The notes under the pieces were generated by a model, which did not search any database, had not been told where the DNA came from, and worked only from the letters and a program-made list of their open reading frames with translations. From Salpingoeca rosetta (lineage: Eukaryota; Opisthokonta; Choanoflagellata; Craspedida; Salpingoecidae), in contig NW_004754931.1 in the NCBI RefSeq assembly GCF_000188695.1, positions 696,136-754,134 on the forward strand: a stretch of DNA of 57,999 nucleotides, written 5' to 3'. Positions 1 through 17,081 of this stretch are shown here, piece after piece (the first letter of the stretch is position 1; the number at the start of each line of letters is the position of its first letter). A program made the position numbers and the translations under genes.

Positions 1-34
<34 letters not shown>

Positions 35-59
35 CACACACACACACACACACACACAC

Positions 60-94
<35 letters not shown>
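1..94. repeat. (CA)n microsatellite at left edge
   Basis: Almost pure CA dinucleotide array. On the minus strand it is (GT)n and lies directly after the splice donor of the exon at 95-367, so it is the start of that gene's first visible intron. Confidence 0.95.
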
Positions 95-95
<1 letters not shown>

Positions 96-367
96 GCTTG
101 GGCTCGTGCGACGATGGCTGCAGTGCGCTGCTCAATTTCATTGTTGAGACGAAGATAGTCTGCTTCGCTCTGCTGGGCATTCCCTTCCTGGGTCTTCGCC
201 GCGCCGCTCGTGTACGGTCGCACACTGGACCGCACCCCTCCCCGCGACGACGGCGGCACAGGCTGCCGCTGTATGGCGGGCGCTGTCCTCAGCCGTCCGC
301 CAGATGCTGCCGTTGGCAACCCACGACTACGGGAGCCGTTACTCCTTTCGCCCCGTCGCAAAGCCAT
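95..367 (-). CDS. 5' coding exon of an unidentified basic/coiled-coil protein (partial)
   Basis: A minus-strand reading frame opens with ATG at 367 and runs 91 codons without a stop to a donor (CAAGCG|gtgtgtg) at 95/94, phase 0. The rest of the gene lies left of the window. The first ~60 residues are rich in Arg, Gly, Ser and Pro (begins MALRRGERSN). They are followed by a polar, probably helical stretch (EADYLRLNNEIEQRTAAI). A basic disordered head followed by coiled coil is the layout of the N-terminus of intraflagellar-transport protein IFT74, but the match is too weak to name it. The 315 bases between its ATG and the TMEM11 stop would hold its promoter. The clean open frame and the donor next to a polarised GT repeat argue that it is real. 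Confidence 0.6.
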
Positions 368-682
368 TTTGCTGTTTTGTTGTTTGTTGTGTGTGGACGA
401 TGGATTTGTGGTTTGATTGATTTGATTGACAGAAGTCTGCGTCGGCCACACAGCTGCTTTGTATTGTTGCGCTTCATGTACGACTGCTGGGCAATGGTGG
501 TGGGCAATGGTCGTCCCGACCTCGCTTCCGACACACTGCGTACATGCGTGTACATGCGCACACATGCGTCAAGCACACACCCTCGTTCCCTCGCAATGGC
601 AACAACGACAACCAGCAACTCAGGCAACAAGCACCAAAGCAACAACCACGGCAACAACCAAGACAACCGCCACGCTCAGGGC
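368..682. other. Intergenic: 5' flank of the left gene, 3' flank of TMEM11
   Basis: No supported coding exon. CAA-rich stretch at about 600-670. It probably holds the promoter of the minus-strand gene at 95-367 and the TMEM11 terminator. No clear motif was seen. Confidence 0.4.
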
Positions 683-1283
683 TCATGAGAAGCGGATCCA
701 CCCTGCGCGGTGGGCGGTGAACGTGGCAGCAGCGAGGGCGAGGAAGGCGATGGTGTTGTGCAGGACTTTGCGGGCGCTGTCGTCGCGCCTGACAAGGACG
801 GTTGCCTCTGCGCCTGGTGCAAGGAACTGGCAGACAATGGGCGGGCTGCTGCGGTCCTTGTGGACCTGGTATTTGCAGAGGAAGTCACGCTGCCAGTCGA
901 GGTCGTATGCGAGGGCGCACGTGACGCTGAGCCCCAGGAGGCCCAGTGCCGGTATTCTCAGTCGATTTGCGCTTGTGCCAATGAGTCCGCCCAAGCCAGC
1001 TAGCACCGCGGTTTTGTGAAACGTGTTTCCCAACGCAATGGCCCTGCGGTGTTGCGTCCGCATCAAAGCGGTGGAAACGAGAGAGTGTGTGTGTGGGGGG
1101 GGGGTCAGTGCAGCGTATGAGCGTGTATGTGTGAGTGAGTGAGAGTGTATGTGTATGTGTATGTGAGTGTGGGGGGTGAGTGTGTGAGTGGTGAGCAAAC
1201 AACAACAACTTAAACAACAACAACTTAAACAACAACAACAATTTATGTTAACAACAACAACAACAACAACAACAACTTATGTT

Positions 1284-1369
<86 letters not shown>

Positions 1370-1488
1370 CTTAAACAACAACTTAAACAACAACTTAAAC
1401 ACAACTTCAACAACAAAACAACTTCAACAACATATTAAACAACAACAACAACAACTTAAACAACTTAAACAACACCAACAACTCATGT

Positions 1489-1531
<43 letters not shown>

Positions 1532-2087
1532 CTTAAACAACACCACCACCACCAACAACAACAACAACAACAACTTCAACAACAACTTAAACAACAACTT
1601 AAACAACAACTTAAACAACAAATCAACTTCAACAACAACTTAAACAACAACTCAAACAACAACTTAAACAACAACAACAACAACAACTCAAACAACCACT
1701 TAAACAACAACAACTTAAACAACTCAAACAACAACAACAATACACAAACACAAACGCAAACACACGCACGCACCTCTGAGCAACGCCTGCTGTGCCAAAG
1801 TCCGTGATTGCAATTTCGTCTGCGGCTTGGAGCGCAGCCTGTGTGAGGGATGTGCGCTGTGCAACTGCCAGCAGCAAGCGCCGTGACGCCGTTGCGTCCT
1901 CGCCCTTGCCGCCAGTCGTTGATCTGTTCTTCTTCTTCTTCTCCTCCAACCACGAAGTCATCCACTGTGCCTCCTCAAAATCCTCCTCCTTGTCGTCAAA
2001 CCGGTCCACCACAGCAACGCGATACAGCTCCTCCTCCTCCTCCTCCTTCCCTTGGCTGTGCCCCTCCTCCCTCTGGCTTTGCCCCAT
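683..2087 (-). CDS. TMEM11: TMEM11 (mitochondrial inner-membrane cristae protein) homologue
   Basis: Two exons: 1774-2087 and 683-1043. Donor CAGAG|gtgcgt, acceptor accgcag|GGCC, predicted 224 aa. The second exon carries the family signature: GNTFHKTAVLAG, then a hydrophobic helical pair, CKYQV, VLVRRDD and RKVLHNTIA. These line up in order with animal TMEM11 (Drosophila PMI), a two-pass inner-membrane protein that shapes cristae and binds BNIP3-type receptors. The first exon encodes an acidic/basic N-terminal extension (poly-Glu near residue 16, KKKK near 53). It ends EIAITDFGTAGVAQR, which matches the conserved beta-like segment just before GN.xHKT. The family is usually about 190 aa, so this one has a longer head. 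The intron is full of CAA/TTAAACAACAA repeats. The gene is head-to-head with methionine synthase. Confidence 0.85.
1196..1740. repeat. CAA trinucleotide / TTAAACAACAA minisatellite in the TMEM11 intron
   Basis: Long (CAA)n blocks interrupted by regularly recurring ACTTAAACAACA units, all inside the single TMEM11 intron. Read forward it gives a poly-Asn frame, which is not a gene. Confidence 0.9.
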
Positions 2088-2122
2088 GGTGTGCGCTTGT
2101 GTGCTTGTGTGTGTGTGTGTGC

Positions 2123-2205
<83 letters not shown>

Positions 2206-2810
2206 TGCGTCTTGTCTTGCTCGTCGTTGCAAACCCCCGAAAACGAAATTGGCGGACCGCTCACAACACCACATTGTGTAGCAATTTCTGTAGTTGCAGC
2301 AATCTACAGCACATTGAGTAGTTCACATCATCTGTGGTCTTCGTTTTTTGTGCAGTCCACCATCCACGTTGCGCACACGCCATCCACTCTCATCTCGCAC
2401 AATCGAAGAAACTCACCTTGCTTCTTCTTGCTTGGTGCAGGAGAAACACCCACCCACACACACACACACACACGTACTGGCTGGTAGCTGGAAAGGTAGG
2501 TAGATCGATACAAAGAAGCAAGAAGGCAAGAAGGCAAAGGAAAGGCAAACAAGCAGCAGCTCTCTTGTCCAACCAACACAGGTGTGCGCATGTGTATTTC
2601 TTCTGTCCACCATCCATTTTGGCTTCTGCTTTCCTTTTTCTTCTCTCTTGTTCTTCTTCTTGTTCTTCTTCTTGGCTCTTGTTCTTGTTGTTCTGGGCGT
2701 GAGTTCATTTTCCCTTCGCGACATCGGCCACTGCTCACCCCCCAGCGCGACCACAACCAACCAACGACCGCGACAAACAACAACTGCAACTCCAGATACA
2801 ACCCGCAAAG
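2088..2810. promoter_or_regulatory. Divergent promoter region TMEM11 / methionine synthase
   Basis: Head-to-head spacer of 723 bases between two ATGs. It includes a (GT)n tract at about 2099-2205, a CT-rich stretch at about 2620-2700 and CAACCAACC-type sequence just before the methionine synthase ATG. No TATA box or named motif is evident. The shared-promoter role is inferred from position only. Confidence 0.35.
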
Positions 2811-3390
2811 ATGGCGGCGAAGCATGTGGAGGAGACAACGGCGGCCCTGCGCGCCTTGTTGGAGGAGCGCATCATGTTCTTTGATGGCGGCATGGGCACC
2901 ATGATCCAACAGCTTTCGCTGCAGGAGAAAGACTTCCGAGGTTAGTTTGCGTCTTTCTTTTTGTTGTTATCCCTTTTCTTCCTTTTTCTTCCTCCAAACA
3001 CCACAGCCACCTAGCCAAAGACGCCACCAGCTCCCAGCTCCCAGCACCAGCACCAGCACCAGCAGCAAGCAATACCAGGCCCAAGGTGCACGCTCCGAGG
3101 ACGCGTTGTTGCATCGACAAAAGGAGGACGCGCCTCTCGCCCGCTTCCGCTTCCGCTGCACTGCACACACACACACACCCTTACCCTCCCTTCCCTTACC
3201 CTCCTTTCACATGCCAACCGCGTGTTGTGTTGTCCCTGCTCCTCGATCCTGATGATGATGACCCTGATGATGAATGGTGGTGACCCTGATGATGACGATG
3301 CTCATGCTGCTGCTGATGATTTTGATGCTGCTGACCATCGTGGTCACGATGATTCAATTGTGACCTGCTGCTGATGATGAACCTTTCTCC

Positions 3391-3453
<63 letters not shown>

Positions 3454-5106
3454 CCCAAACACACGCTGTGCCCTGTCTATTGCGTAGGCGAGCTCTTCAA
3501 GGAGCACCCCAAAGCGTTGCAAGGAAACAACGACTTGCTCGTGCTGACCCAGCCGGAGGCCATTGTCAACATCCATAAGCAGTTTCTGCTTGCTGGCGCG
3601 GACTTTGTGGAGACCAACACCTTCAGCTCCACGCGCATCGCCCAGGCCGACTACGCCACGGAGGATCACGTGTACAAGCTCAACGTGGAGGCGGCCAAGC
3701 TCGCCAAGCGCGCCTGCGAGGAGGTGGAGGCGCAGGGCCACGGCCGCAAGTTTGTTGCCGGGTCGCTCGGCCCCACCAACCGCACGCTGTCCATCTCACC
3801 CTCTGTCGAGCAGCCGGAGCTGCGCAACGTCAAGTTTGACGAGCTGGTGGAGGCGTATGCCGAGCAAGCACGCGGGCTCATGGACGGCGGCGTGGACGTC
3901 CTCCTCGTCGAGACCATCTTCGACACGGCAAACGCAAAGGTTCGAAGTGGAGGCGGAATAACGTTGTTTTTGCGCGTGTGCGTGTGCGTGCTTGTGCATG
4001 TACGCATGTGTATGCGCACGCGTATGTGTGTGTGCGTGCGTACCTTGGTTTTTTTTTTGAGTCCCTTCTCACACCCTCACGCGCACCTTCCCTATGCACC
4101 TTTCCCATCTTTTTCGCCCGCCTGCAGGCTGCGTTGTTTGCTGTGGAGAAGCTGTTTGAGGACGAGCCCGAGAAGTACCCGCGGCGGCCCATCTTCATCT
4201 CCGGCACCATCACAGACCGCTCTGGCCGCACACTCTCTGGCCAGACGGCCGAGGCGTTCTCCATCAGCGTCAGCCATGGCCGCCCAATGGCCCTCGGCCT
4301 CAACTGCGCTCTCGGCGCAACCGACATGCGCCCTTACCTCGAGGAAATTGCAAAGACCACAGGTGTGTGTGTGTATGCCTGTGCCTGTGCATGTTTATGT
4401 GTGTGTGTGTGTGTCTTTGCCTTTGTTGCTCAGCAGTCGTGTTGCTCGCACTCTGCAGTTGCGTTATCTGCGCTGAGTTTTTTTTCTTTGTGCATCGTGC
4501 GTGTGGGCAACCTGTGTCGTTTGCCAACACCTCTTGCCTCCACCTTCCTCACCTCCCAACTCCTCACCACGCTTCCTTGTGCACAGACGCGTACATCATT
4601 TGCTACCCGAACGCTGGTCTTCCCAACGCCATGGGCGGATATGACGAGACACCCGACATCACAGGCTCGCACCTCGCAGACTTTGCTCGCAGTGGCCTCG
4701 TCAACATTGTCGGTGCGTCCATGCACGCCAATTCGACTCGATTTTATCAACTCCCCCAGCGCCAGTGCCATGCTACGTTGCCATGCATTCATTGCACATG
4801 GTCCCTCAACACGCCACTCTCTCTCTGTCTCTCTTTGTCTTGCCTGCCGCGCTCTTCCTCAATTGACTGATACACTTACTGACCAACCAAACTGACACAC
4901 ACACACACCCTTCTCTTTCTCACCGCAGGCGGTTGCTGCGGAACAACGCCAGCCCACATTGCGGCCATTGTCAAAATGTGCTCCTCGTTCCCTCCGCGAC
5001 AGCGCCCTCCCGTACGTTGCACACCACACCACACACACGCACACGCACGCACGCACGCACACTGTTAATCGACCCCCCAAACTCACTCTCTCGCCCCCCC
5101 CCCGCC

Positions 5107-5137
<31 letters not shown>

Positions 5138-6224
5138 TCACTCACTCACTCACTCACCGCCCCATTTCTCCCTCCCCCCCCCCGGCAACACAAACGACAG
5201 AAGCCGTTTGCAGACCACATGCTGCTGTCTGGGCTGGAGCCGGCGCGCATCGGGCCCGACACCAACTTTGTCAACATTGGGGAGCGGTGCAACGTCGCTG
5301 GCTCGCGGCGGTTCTGCCGCCTCATCAAGACGGACGAGTACGACGAGGCGCTGGCCGTGGCCAAGCTGCAGGTGGAGAATGGCGCGCAGATCCTGGACAT
5401 CAACATGGACGATGGTCTGCTGGACGGCGTCAAGGCTATGACCAAGTTCTGCAACCTGATTGCGTCCGAGCCGGACATTGCCAAGGTGCCGCTGTGCATC
5501 GACTCGAGCGACTTTGCCGTGGTGGAGGCCGGGCTCAAGTGCACGCAGGGCAAGTGCATTGTCAACAGCATCTCGCTCAAGAGCGGGGAGGAGGAGTTTA
5601 TCAAGGTTGCGCGCACCATCCGCCGCTACGGCGCTGCGGTGGTGGTGATGGCCTTTGACGAGAAGGGCCAGGCCGCCGACCTGGAGGGAAAGATCCGCAT
5701 CTGCACGCGCTCGTACAAGATCCTGGTGGAGAAGGTTGGCTTCAACCCCAACGACATCATCTTCGACCCCAACATCCTCACCATTGGCACGGGCATTGAG
5801 GAGCACAACGAGTATGCAATAAACTTTATCAACTGCATCCGCCCCATCAAGGAGCAGTGCCCCGGCTGCCACATCTCGGGCGGCGTGTCCAACCTCAGCT
5901 TCTCCTTCCGCGGCATGAACGTCGTGCGCGAGGCCATGCACTCGGTCTTCCTCTACCACGCCATCCAGAAGGGGATGGACTTTGGCATTGTCAACGCCGG
6001 CGCCATGCCCATCTACTCGGAGATTGACCCAAAGCTCGTTGAGCTGTGCGAGAACATCATCTGGAACAAGCACCCCAACGCCACGGAGGAGCTCCTCACA
6101 TATGCCCAGGAGCACGGCAAGGAGGCAAAGACAAAGAAGCAGGACGACTCGTGGTGCGTTGGCTTTGATCGTGCGCACATGGTGGCGCTTGCAATCTTGT
6201 TTGTCGCTGTTTAAGAAGTAGTTT

Positions 6225-6300
<76 letters not shown>

Positions 6301-8719
6301 CGCTCATTGCATTTGCGTGCGCGGGTGCTTGTATTGCTGCTTGTGTCGTTTTCAAAGACGCGTGCTTTGTTGCAATGCGTGCTGTGTTGCACTGTGTGCT
6401 GTACTGCGTTGCGACTCCACCTCGCCTCCGCCACGCGCCGTATTACCCTTTTGTACCACTTCTCCACTCACCACACACACACGCGCGCGCACATTCACAC
6501 ACACACACACATTCACATACGCACACACGTTGATGCATGACATACACAGGCGCGATGCCCCCGTTGAGAAGCGGCTGGAGCATGCGCTGATCAAGGGCAT
6601 TGACAAGTTTGTGGTTGCGGACACGGAGGAGGCACGGCAGAACACGGCGCTGTACCCGAAGCCGCTCAACGTCATTGAGGGCCCGCTCATGGCCGGCATG
6701 AGCATTGTCGGCGATCTGTTTGGCGCTGGAAAGATGTTCCTGCCGCAGGTGATCAAAAGCGCGCGCGTGATGAAGAAGGCGGTGGCGCACCTGATTCCGT
6801 TTATGGAGGAGGAGCGCGAGGCATCGCTGCGGGCGCAGGGCATTGACCCGGAGGTGGCCGACGAGAGTGACATGTACAACGGCACCGTCGTCATTGCAAC
6901 CGTCAAGGGCGACGTGCACGACATTGGCAAGAACATTGTTGCCGTCGTGCTGGGCTGCAACAACTTCAAGGTGGTTGATCTCGGTGTCATGGTCCCCGCC
7001 AACAAGATCCTGGAGGCCGTGGACAAGCACAAGGCGGACATTGTCGGCCTCTCTGGCCTCATCACCCCCTCGCTGGATGAGATGGTGTTTGTGGCCAAGG
7101 AGCTTGAGCGGACCGGCCACAAGCTGCCGCTGCTCATTGGTGGCGCCACCACCTCCAAGATGCACACCGCCGTGAAGATTGCGCCCAAGTACTCGTCGCC
7201 AACAGTTCACGTGCTCGATGCCTCTCGCAGCGTCGTCACCGTCTCCGCCCTCCTCGACCAGGTACACACATCTCTACTGGCGCGCCTTCATGTCCCTTTG
7301 CACCTGTCTATGTGTGTTTTGTGTCTTTGTGTGTATTTTGTGTGTGCGTGTGGCTTTGTCTCCGTACGCGCGTGTGCGTGTGCGTGTGCATGTGCGCCTG
7401 TTGTCATGTGAAACTCCTCTTCATGCCCATCGCCCAATTATGCTCGCTCACCCACACGCACATCGCGCATCACACATGGCAGGGGAACCGGGAGGACTTT
7501 GTTGAGGACATTGCTGAGGAGTATGAGGAAATTCGCGAGGAGTACCTCGAGTCGCTCACCGACCGCGTCTACCTCTCCCTCGACGCAGCCCGCAAGCAGC
7601 GGTTCGCCATTGACTTTAACAAGAAGCCGCCCGTCAAGCCTGCCATGACTGGCGTCAAGGTGCGTTACCGTCCTGTCACTGGGTTGTTTGTTTGTTTGTT
7701 TGTTTGTTTGTTTGTTTGATTGTTCCCTTGTTTGTTCCTTTGTTTGTTTGTTCGTTCGTTCGTTCGTACGTCTGCCACTATTGCTCCTCCTCCTCCTCCT
7801 CCTCCTCCTCCTCCTCCTCCTCCTCCTCCTCCTCCTCCTCCTCCTCCTCCTCCTCCTCCTCTAGCGTTTGCCACACCCCCACGCACTGCTGCTGCTCTCC
7901 TCTGACACCAATCCTCCGTTGCCCGCTTGTACAGGTCATCGAGAGCCTTGATCTTGAGCGCTGCATCAAGTACATTGACTGGAAGCCCTTCTTCGAAGTC
8001 TGGCAGCTGCGAGGTGAGCCTGCACACCTGCAAGCGTTGCCTTTGCACTCGTCGACCACTCCTGACCTGTGTACATGCGCTTGCTCAACAGTTGCCACAA
8101 CATAATCGTCCAACACACTGGCTCCTCGCTCGCTTCTCACTCATTTCATGGCCATCCCCATAAACCCCTTCCCCCTCCCCCCCCCACCACACACACGCGC
8201 GCGCTTCTTTGCATTCCTCGTTGCCTTTTCCCTCTGCCAGGCCGCTACCCCAACCGCTCTTACCCCAAGATCTTTGACGACGAAGCTGTGGGTTCAGAGG
8301 CAAAGAAGGTCTTTGATGACGCACAGGCCCTGCTCAAGCGAATCGTTTCCGAGAAGCTCCTTCGTGGCAAGGTGCCGTCTTGTTGTATGTTTGTGACTGG
8401 GATCATTTCCGTGTGTCTGACTATGTGTGTGTGTGTGTCTGTCTGTCTGTCTGTTTGCATGTGTGTGTGTTTGCATGTGTGTGTCTACCTTTCCTTGCCG
8501 CCGTGGGTCCTCTTTCTTCTCTCACGTGGCTTTGATTGGGGTCCTCACGCTTGCGTGTCAACAGGGAGTGTTTGGCATTTTCCCTGCCAACACCGTCGGC
8601 GACGACATTGAGATTTACGAGGACGAATCCCGAACCACCGTCAAGGAAACGTGAGCTCACACTTGGGTTGTTGGCTCTTTGTCTGTGACTTCCTTGCCCG
8701 CACACGCACACACACACAC

Positions 8720-8795
<76 letters not shown>

Positions 8796-9761
8796 CACGC
8801 AGCTTACGTCACCCCACCGCATGTCCACACGCCACACCTTGCAGGCTCTACGGTCTTCGTCAGCAGGCGGAGAAGGTGGACAAGACAGACCCTTACTTCT
8901 GCCACTCCGACTTCATCGCACCAAAGGAGAGCGGCATTGCCGACTACATTGGCATGTTTGCCGTGACGTGCGGCCTCGGTGCAGATGAGCTCTCGAAGCA
9001 GTTCCTCAACGACCATGACGACTACAACTCCATCATGGTCAAGGCCCTGGCCGACCGGCTGGCAGGTGCGCACACTTCATTCAATATTCTGACGCGCCTT
9101 CCTGCAAAACACACACACACGCACGCGCACGTGCACACAATTTGACACAACCCTCAAACACCTCCCTCTACCTCTTTTGCAAATGACAGAGGCGTTTGCC
9201 GAGATGCTGCACGAGGATGTGCGCCGAAAGTACTGGGCATACGCAACCGACGAAGGGTTCACAGCAAAGGAACTCCACCAGGTGTGTGTGTGTGTGTGTG
9301 TGTGTCTGCGTCTGTGTGGTTGCTTAAGTTTCCCGTGTATCATTTTTGTTTCGCTGTTCGCTTTGTTGCCCCACATGCCCTCCCTGGACCATGTCAATGC
9401 TCCTCTCACCCGCATCTCCCCCCCCCCCCTGTTGGCAATCTAAACACAGCTCAAGTATGCCGGTATCCGCCCTGCTCCCGGGTACCCGTCGCAGCCGGAC
9501 CACACAGAGAAGGAGGCATACTGGCGCCTGCTCGATGCAGAGGCAAACGCAGAGATGAGCCTGACCGAGTCGTTCTCCATGATGCCTGCGGCCAGCGTGT
9601 CTGGCCTCTACTTTGCACACCCAGACTCTGAGTACTTTGCCGTGGGCAAGATTGACCGGGACCAGGCTGCCGACTACGCCAAGCGCAAGGGCAGCGACCT
9701 GCAGACAGTTGAGCGCTGGCTGGCTCCCATCCTCAGTTACGACCCCGATGAGAGCCAATAG
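2811..9761 (+). CDS. MTR: Cobalamin-dependent methionine synthase
   Basis: Transfers methyl from 5-methyl-tetrahydrofolate to homocysteine via methylcobalamin. Fourteen exons joined in frame: 2811-2940, 3488-3939, 4128-4362, 4587-4712, 4929-5011, 5201-6153, 6550-7261, 7483-7659, 7935-8013, 8241-8371, 8565-8650, 8845-9065, 9190-9281, 9450-9761. They give 1262 aa, close to the human enzyme's 1265. Domains in order: homocysteine domain (DGGMGTMIQ near 25; zinc ligands in LNCALG and GGCCGT), pterin domain ([24 protein letters not shown]), cobalamin cap and Rossmann domain (DVHDIG at 781-786, so His783 is the axial ligand), and the C-terminal AdoMet reactivation domain ([12 protein letters not shown]). 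All key motifs are intact. Introns carry many microsatellites. The start was chosen because the exon 1 frame begins at this ATG and leads straight into the family's conserved DGGMGT motif. Confidence 0.97.
3245..3455. repeat. TGATGA-rich and (CAA)n tracts in methionine synthase intron 1
   Basis: Imperfect TGATGATGACC units at about 3247-3375 are followed by pure (CAA)n at about 3392-3452, close to the acceptor at 3487. Confidence 0.85.
6225..6300. repeat. (TAG)n then (TTG)n in methionine synthase intron 6
   Basis: About ten TAG units switch abruptly to about fourteen TTG units inside the intron 6154-6549. Confidence 0.9.
7684..7862. repeat. (TTTG)n and (CTC)n tracts in methionine synthase intron 8
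   Basis: TTTG tetranucleotides at about 7684-7755 lead into a pure CTC array at about 7784-7861. The CTC array forms a very long pyrimidine tract upstream of the acceptor at 7934. Confidence 0.9.
8700..8792. repeat. (CA)n in methionine synthase intron 11
   Basis: CA array in the acceptor half of intron 8651-8844, sense-strand CA. Confidence 0.95.
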
Positions 9762-9762
9762 T

Positions 9763-9825
<63 letters not shown>

Positions 9826-10379
9826 TGAGTGTGCACTTGCACACACACACACACACCTTTTCCGCTTTCATCCGTGTATGTTTGATGTTACGCACGCCGT
9901 CTAGCCTTCCAGCCCCAGTCTTTGTTGTGTTTCCACGTCATTCGTTGTAGCTTGTCACACCTTTGTTGTGTTGATGTTCTTACCCAGCAGCGAGTGGTTA
10001 CGGTTGATTGTAGCTTGGGTTGGCACCCTGGTGTGCTTTCTTTTGGTGGGGACGTGCTTACTGTCTTGTTCCTCCGACCCATTTAGATTCGTGTTTGCTG
10101 TATGCGTGCGTGCATTTGACCTCTCCGAGCGTGTGTGAGTTGGGATTTCGTCTGGCAATCGCATGTTGGTGGTGGCGGCTTTGTCCTTTCGTGCTCCCTG
10201 ACCTTCTCCTTGACGCTTCCATAGTTTACAGCATTCTCACGCAATACAAGCACCCACTCGCCATACACTTGTCACGAACGACGACAGGGAGGGGAAGGAC
10301 TGTGTCAGTGCTTTGAACTGTCACACACACACACACACACACACACACAACACACACACACCACACACACAGCATGGCA
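9762..10379. other. Convergent intergenic region (methionine synthase / tandem-SH2 gene)
   Basis: (CA)n arrays at about 9764-9855 and 10321-10370 flank about 460 bases of unique sequence with no supported exon. It holds the 3' ends of both convergent genes. Confidence 0.5.
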
Positions 10380-14881
<4,502 letters not shown>

Positions 14882-15045
14882 CTGTGTGTGTGTGTGCGAG
14901 AGTGTGTGTGTGTGTGTGAGTGAGCGAGTGAGTGAGTGAGTGAGTGAGTGAGAGAGAGAGAGAGAGAGAGAGGGGGAGAGAGAGAGGGGGGGTAAAGAGA
15001 GGGAGAGAGGGAGAGAGAGAGGGGGGGGGGTAGGGGAGTTCGTGT
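14882..15045. repeat. GT / GTGA / GAGA-rich tract
   Basis: Plus-strand GT, then GTGA, then GAGAGA and GGGG runs. On the minus strand this is a CT/CA-rich pyrimidine tract ending at the acceptor before ATG 14881, consistent with an intron's 3' end. Confidence 0.8.
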
Positions 15046-15198
15046 TTTGTGGGTGAGTGAGAAGGGATGTGAATGTTGCGCTTGACAGGGTGTTCTTGTG
15101 TCGAGCGAAATGGGTTGGAGTCAGCAGTAGCAGTGCCCAACCCTCAGGATGGGTGGATGCAGATGCTCAAGACCATGCCACCGCCCAGACATGCGTAC

Positions 15199-16770
15199 CA
15201 TGGACGAGCTGAGGTATTCCATGATACGCGACGAGATGTTGTCACAGAAGGCTTCCGCCTGTGTTGCCAGAGCCGGCGCAAGAATCGTTGTGAACAGGTG
15301 GTCCATGAGCGTGACACGACCAGAACGTGAGCACATGCTCATGGTGACGACGCACACACAAAATACGAGCGCGCGCACACGCCCTCTCGCTGGCTCTTTC
15401 GGGAGGCGACATGACGTACCTCAGCTTCTGATGGCAACAAGAGGACGTTGCATCTGTGTGTACTTGTTGCGTTGGTTCGGGGAAAGAACACGCCCACGCG
15501 CTCGCCAATGTTCACGCACAATGATACCTGTGGTTCAGTCACACCATGCTCAGTGAGTGAATGACTCGCGGTGGAATCAAACATCTAGCAGTGCAGCTGT
15601 GCGAGAAACGCGTGCAACTCGCACACGCACGCCCAGGTGCAAGGAGAGGCATGCACACGCGAGAGTACACTCTCGCGTACACTCAGGCACACGTCCAAGC
15701 ATGCCATCATTGGGCACAGAACCAAGAGGCCTCCAACCAACCTTCTTGGTTGGAAGAGACCACACTGCATGGGAGCCGCTGCGAAGTGTCACGGCATGCG
15801 GCGCAACCTGGTATGGGAAATGGCAAGCAGGTAAACGGCCGCAACGGTCAGAAGTGTTCAGAGAATGCTCGTGCAATATGACAATCTGCCTCAACCACGG
15901 TACTCCAAACCGTCGTCTTGCATCAACCATGTAACTACACTCAATTGCAGTGTGTGTGTGTGTGTGTGTGCTGTGCGTGTGTGTGTGCCGTACATTGCGT
16001 CACTACGTAACTTACCAAACAGGAGACTTGTTGTGTGAGGTTCTGCAGTGCAGCAAACAACCGTGGACGCAACAAACGTTCCACGCGTGAGTGAACGAAC
16101 AGGCTTGTCATGTCAAGCAAGAGAGAAGAAGCGTGGTGCTGGCTGGTCAAGTGGTGTGTTTGTGGCATCGCACAACTGCGCGGTAAACGTGAAAGGCCAT
16201 GTGTGTTCACTTCATGTCGTACAGGAAGTGGCATTCTCCGTGGTTGTGGCTGGCGTTTGCTTACAGAGGGTGATAGATTTGCCAAAGCAACTTCGAGATC
16301 GGAGTGCGTGGGCTCCCCTTGAATCACCAGGTCGGTCCATCCTTCAAAGACGCAAGTGGCAACAAACACCGCTGACGCGCTCATGGCTTCACTGTCTACA
16401 GATGACACAGGGTGCGAAGTGTTGCGTGGGATGTGAGCGTGTGCGTCACACAGGTTTGTGCAGACAAGCATGTCATGGTGACCAATTGAAGCTACAAGAC
16501 CAAACACACTCGAGCCGACCCATGTATCCGGGTCACAAGAACCCATCAGAAGTGTAGGAAAGGACATGAAGAATGGCAGTGCTAACGACTGTGCAGATAG
16601 CCGTACTTCAGGTACGCCGGTCACGCTCCTTGCCTACTGGCTGGATATGCGCAACAAACTGCCGGCAATTTGAGGTTTGAAGGGCTGCGAGCTCGCACCA
16701 CCACCACAGCCCAAAGCAGTACACCCACCTCCAGTCTACACAGTTGAGGTTCACCACTTGATGTGAATGA
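15199..16770 (-). CDS. Probable further 5' exons, family not recognised
   Basis: Four consecutive minus-strand exon candidates have good splice sites, lengths divisible by three and all phase-0 junctions: 16588-16265, 16138-16016, 15885-15808 and 15527-15420. A further piece ends SSSM|gtacgc at 15199, also phase 0 into the acceptor before the tandem-SH2 ATG at 14881. Another possible exon ends at 16729. The peptide has moderately hydrophobic segments (SLALPFFMSFPTLLMGSC, GSSVFGLVASIGHHDM, VFVATCVFEGWTDLVIQG, VSLCVNIGERVGVFFP). I do not recognise the family. Either these are N-terminal exons of the tandem-SH2 protein or a separate small gene. The exon joining 15420 to 15199 has an unclear acceptor, and no convincing first ATG was found. 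Confidence 0.45.
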
Positions 16771-17081
16771 AGATGGAGGCTTTTGATATCGGTACCAACG
16801 CAATAGGCCAACAGCCGCACACACACAAACTGACCAACCACAGCACACCTTCAATGCTCTCTTCTTCTCTTGCTTCTTGCTGGCAGTGGTTGAAAGTGGT
16901 TTTCCCGCGAAATGGGGCGCACAGAAATGCTGTCGAGATGTGTACAAATTTTCAGCAGAGACGATACTGTAGTTGCAGGGCTGATTGCCTTGCTTGCTTA
17001 CAGTAGTGCGACAAGCAGGTGTTGTGATCACGGAGGCATGAAATGAATGTCAGGTGCGGCAGGGTGCTGTCGAGTTCACGA

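Noticed and set aside
1188..1643. Forward frame giving a long poly-Asn protein
   Set aside because: Translation of the (CAA)n/TTAAACAACAA repeat inside the TMEM11 intron on the other strand; no non-repeat content.
5150..6355. 401-codon minus frame
   Set aside because: Antisense of methionine synthase exon 6, which has full-length homology on the plus strand; high GC at third positions keeps antisense frames open.
15577..15930. Longer single exon reading through 15808 to about 15700
   Set aside because: Ending at the CAG|gttgcg donor (15808) gives phase 0 into the next acceptor; the longer version leaves an incompatible phase.
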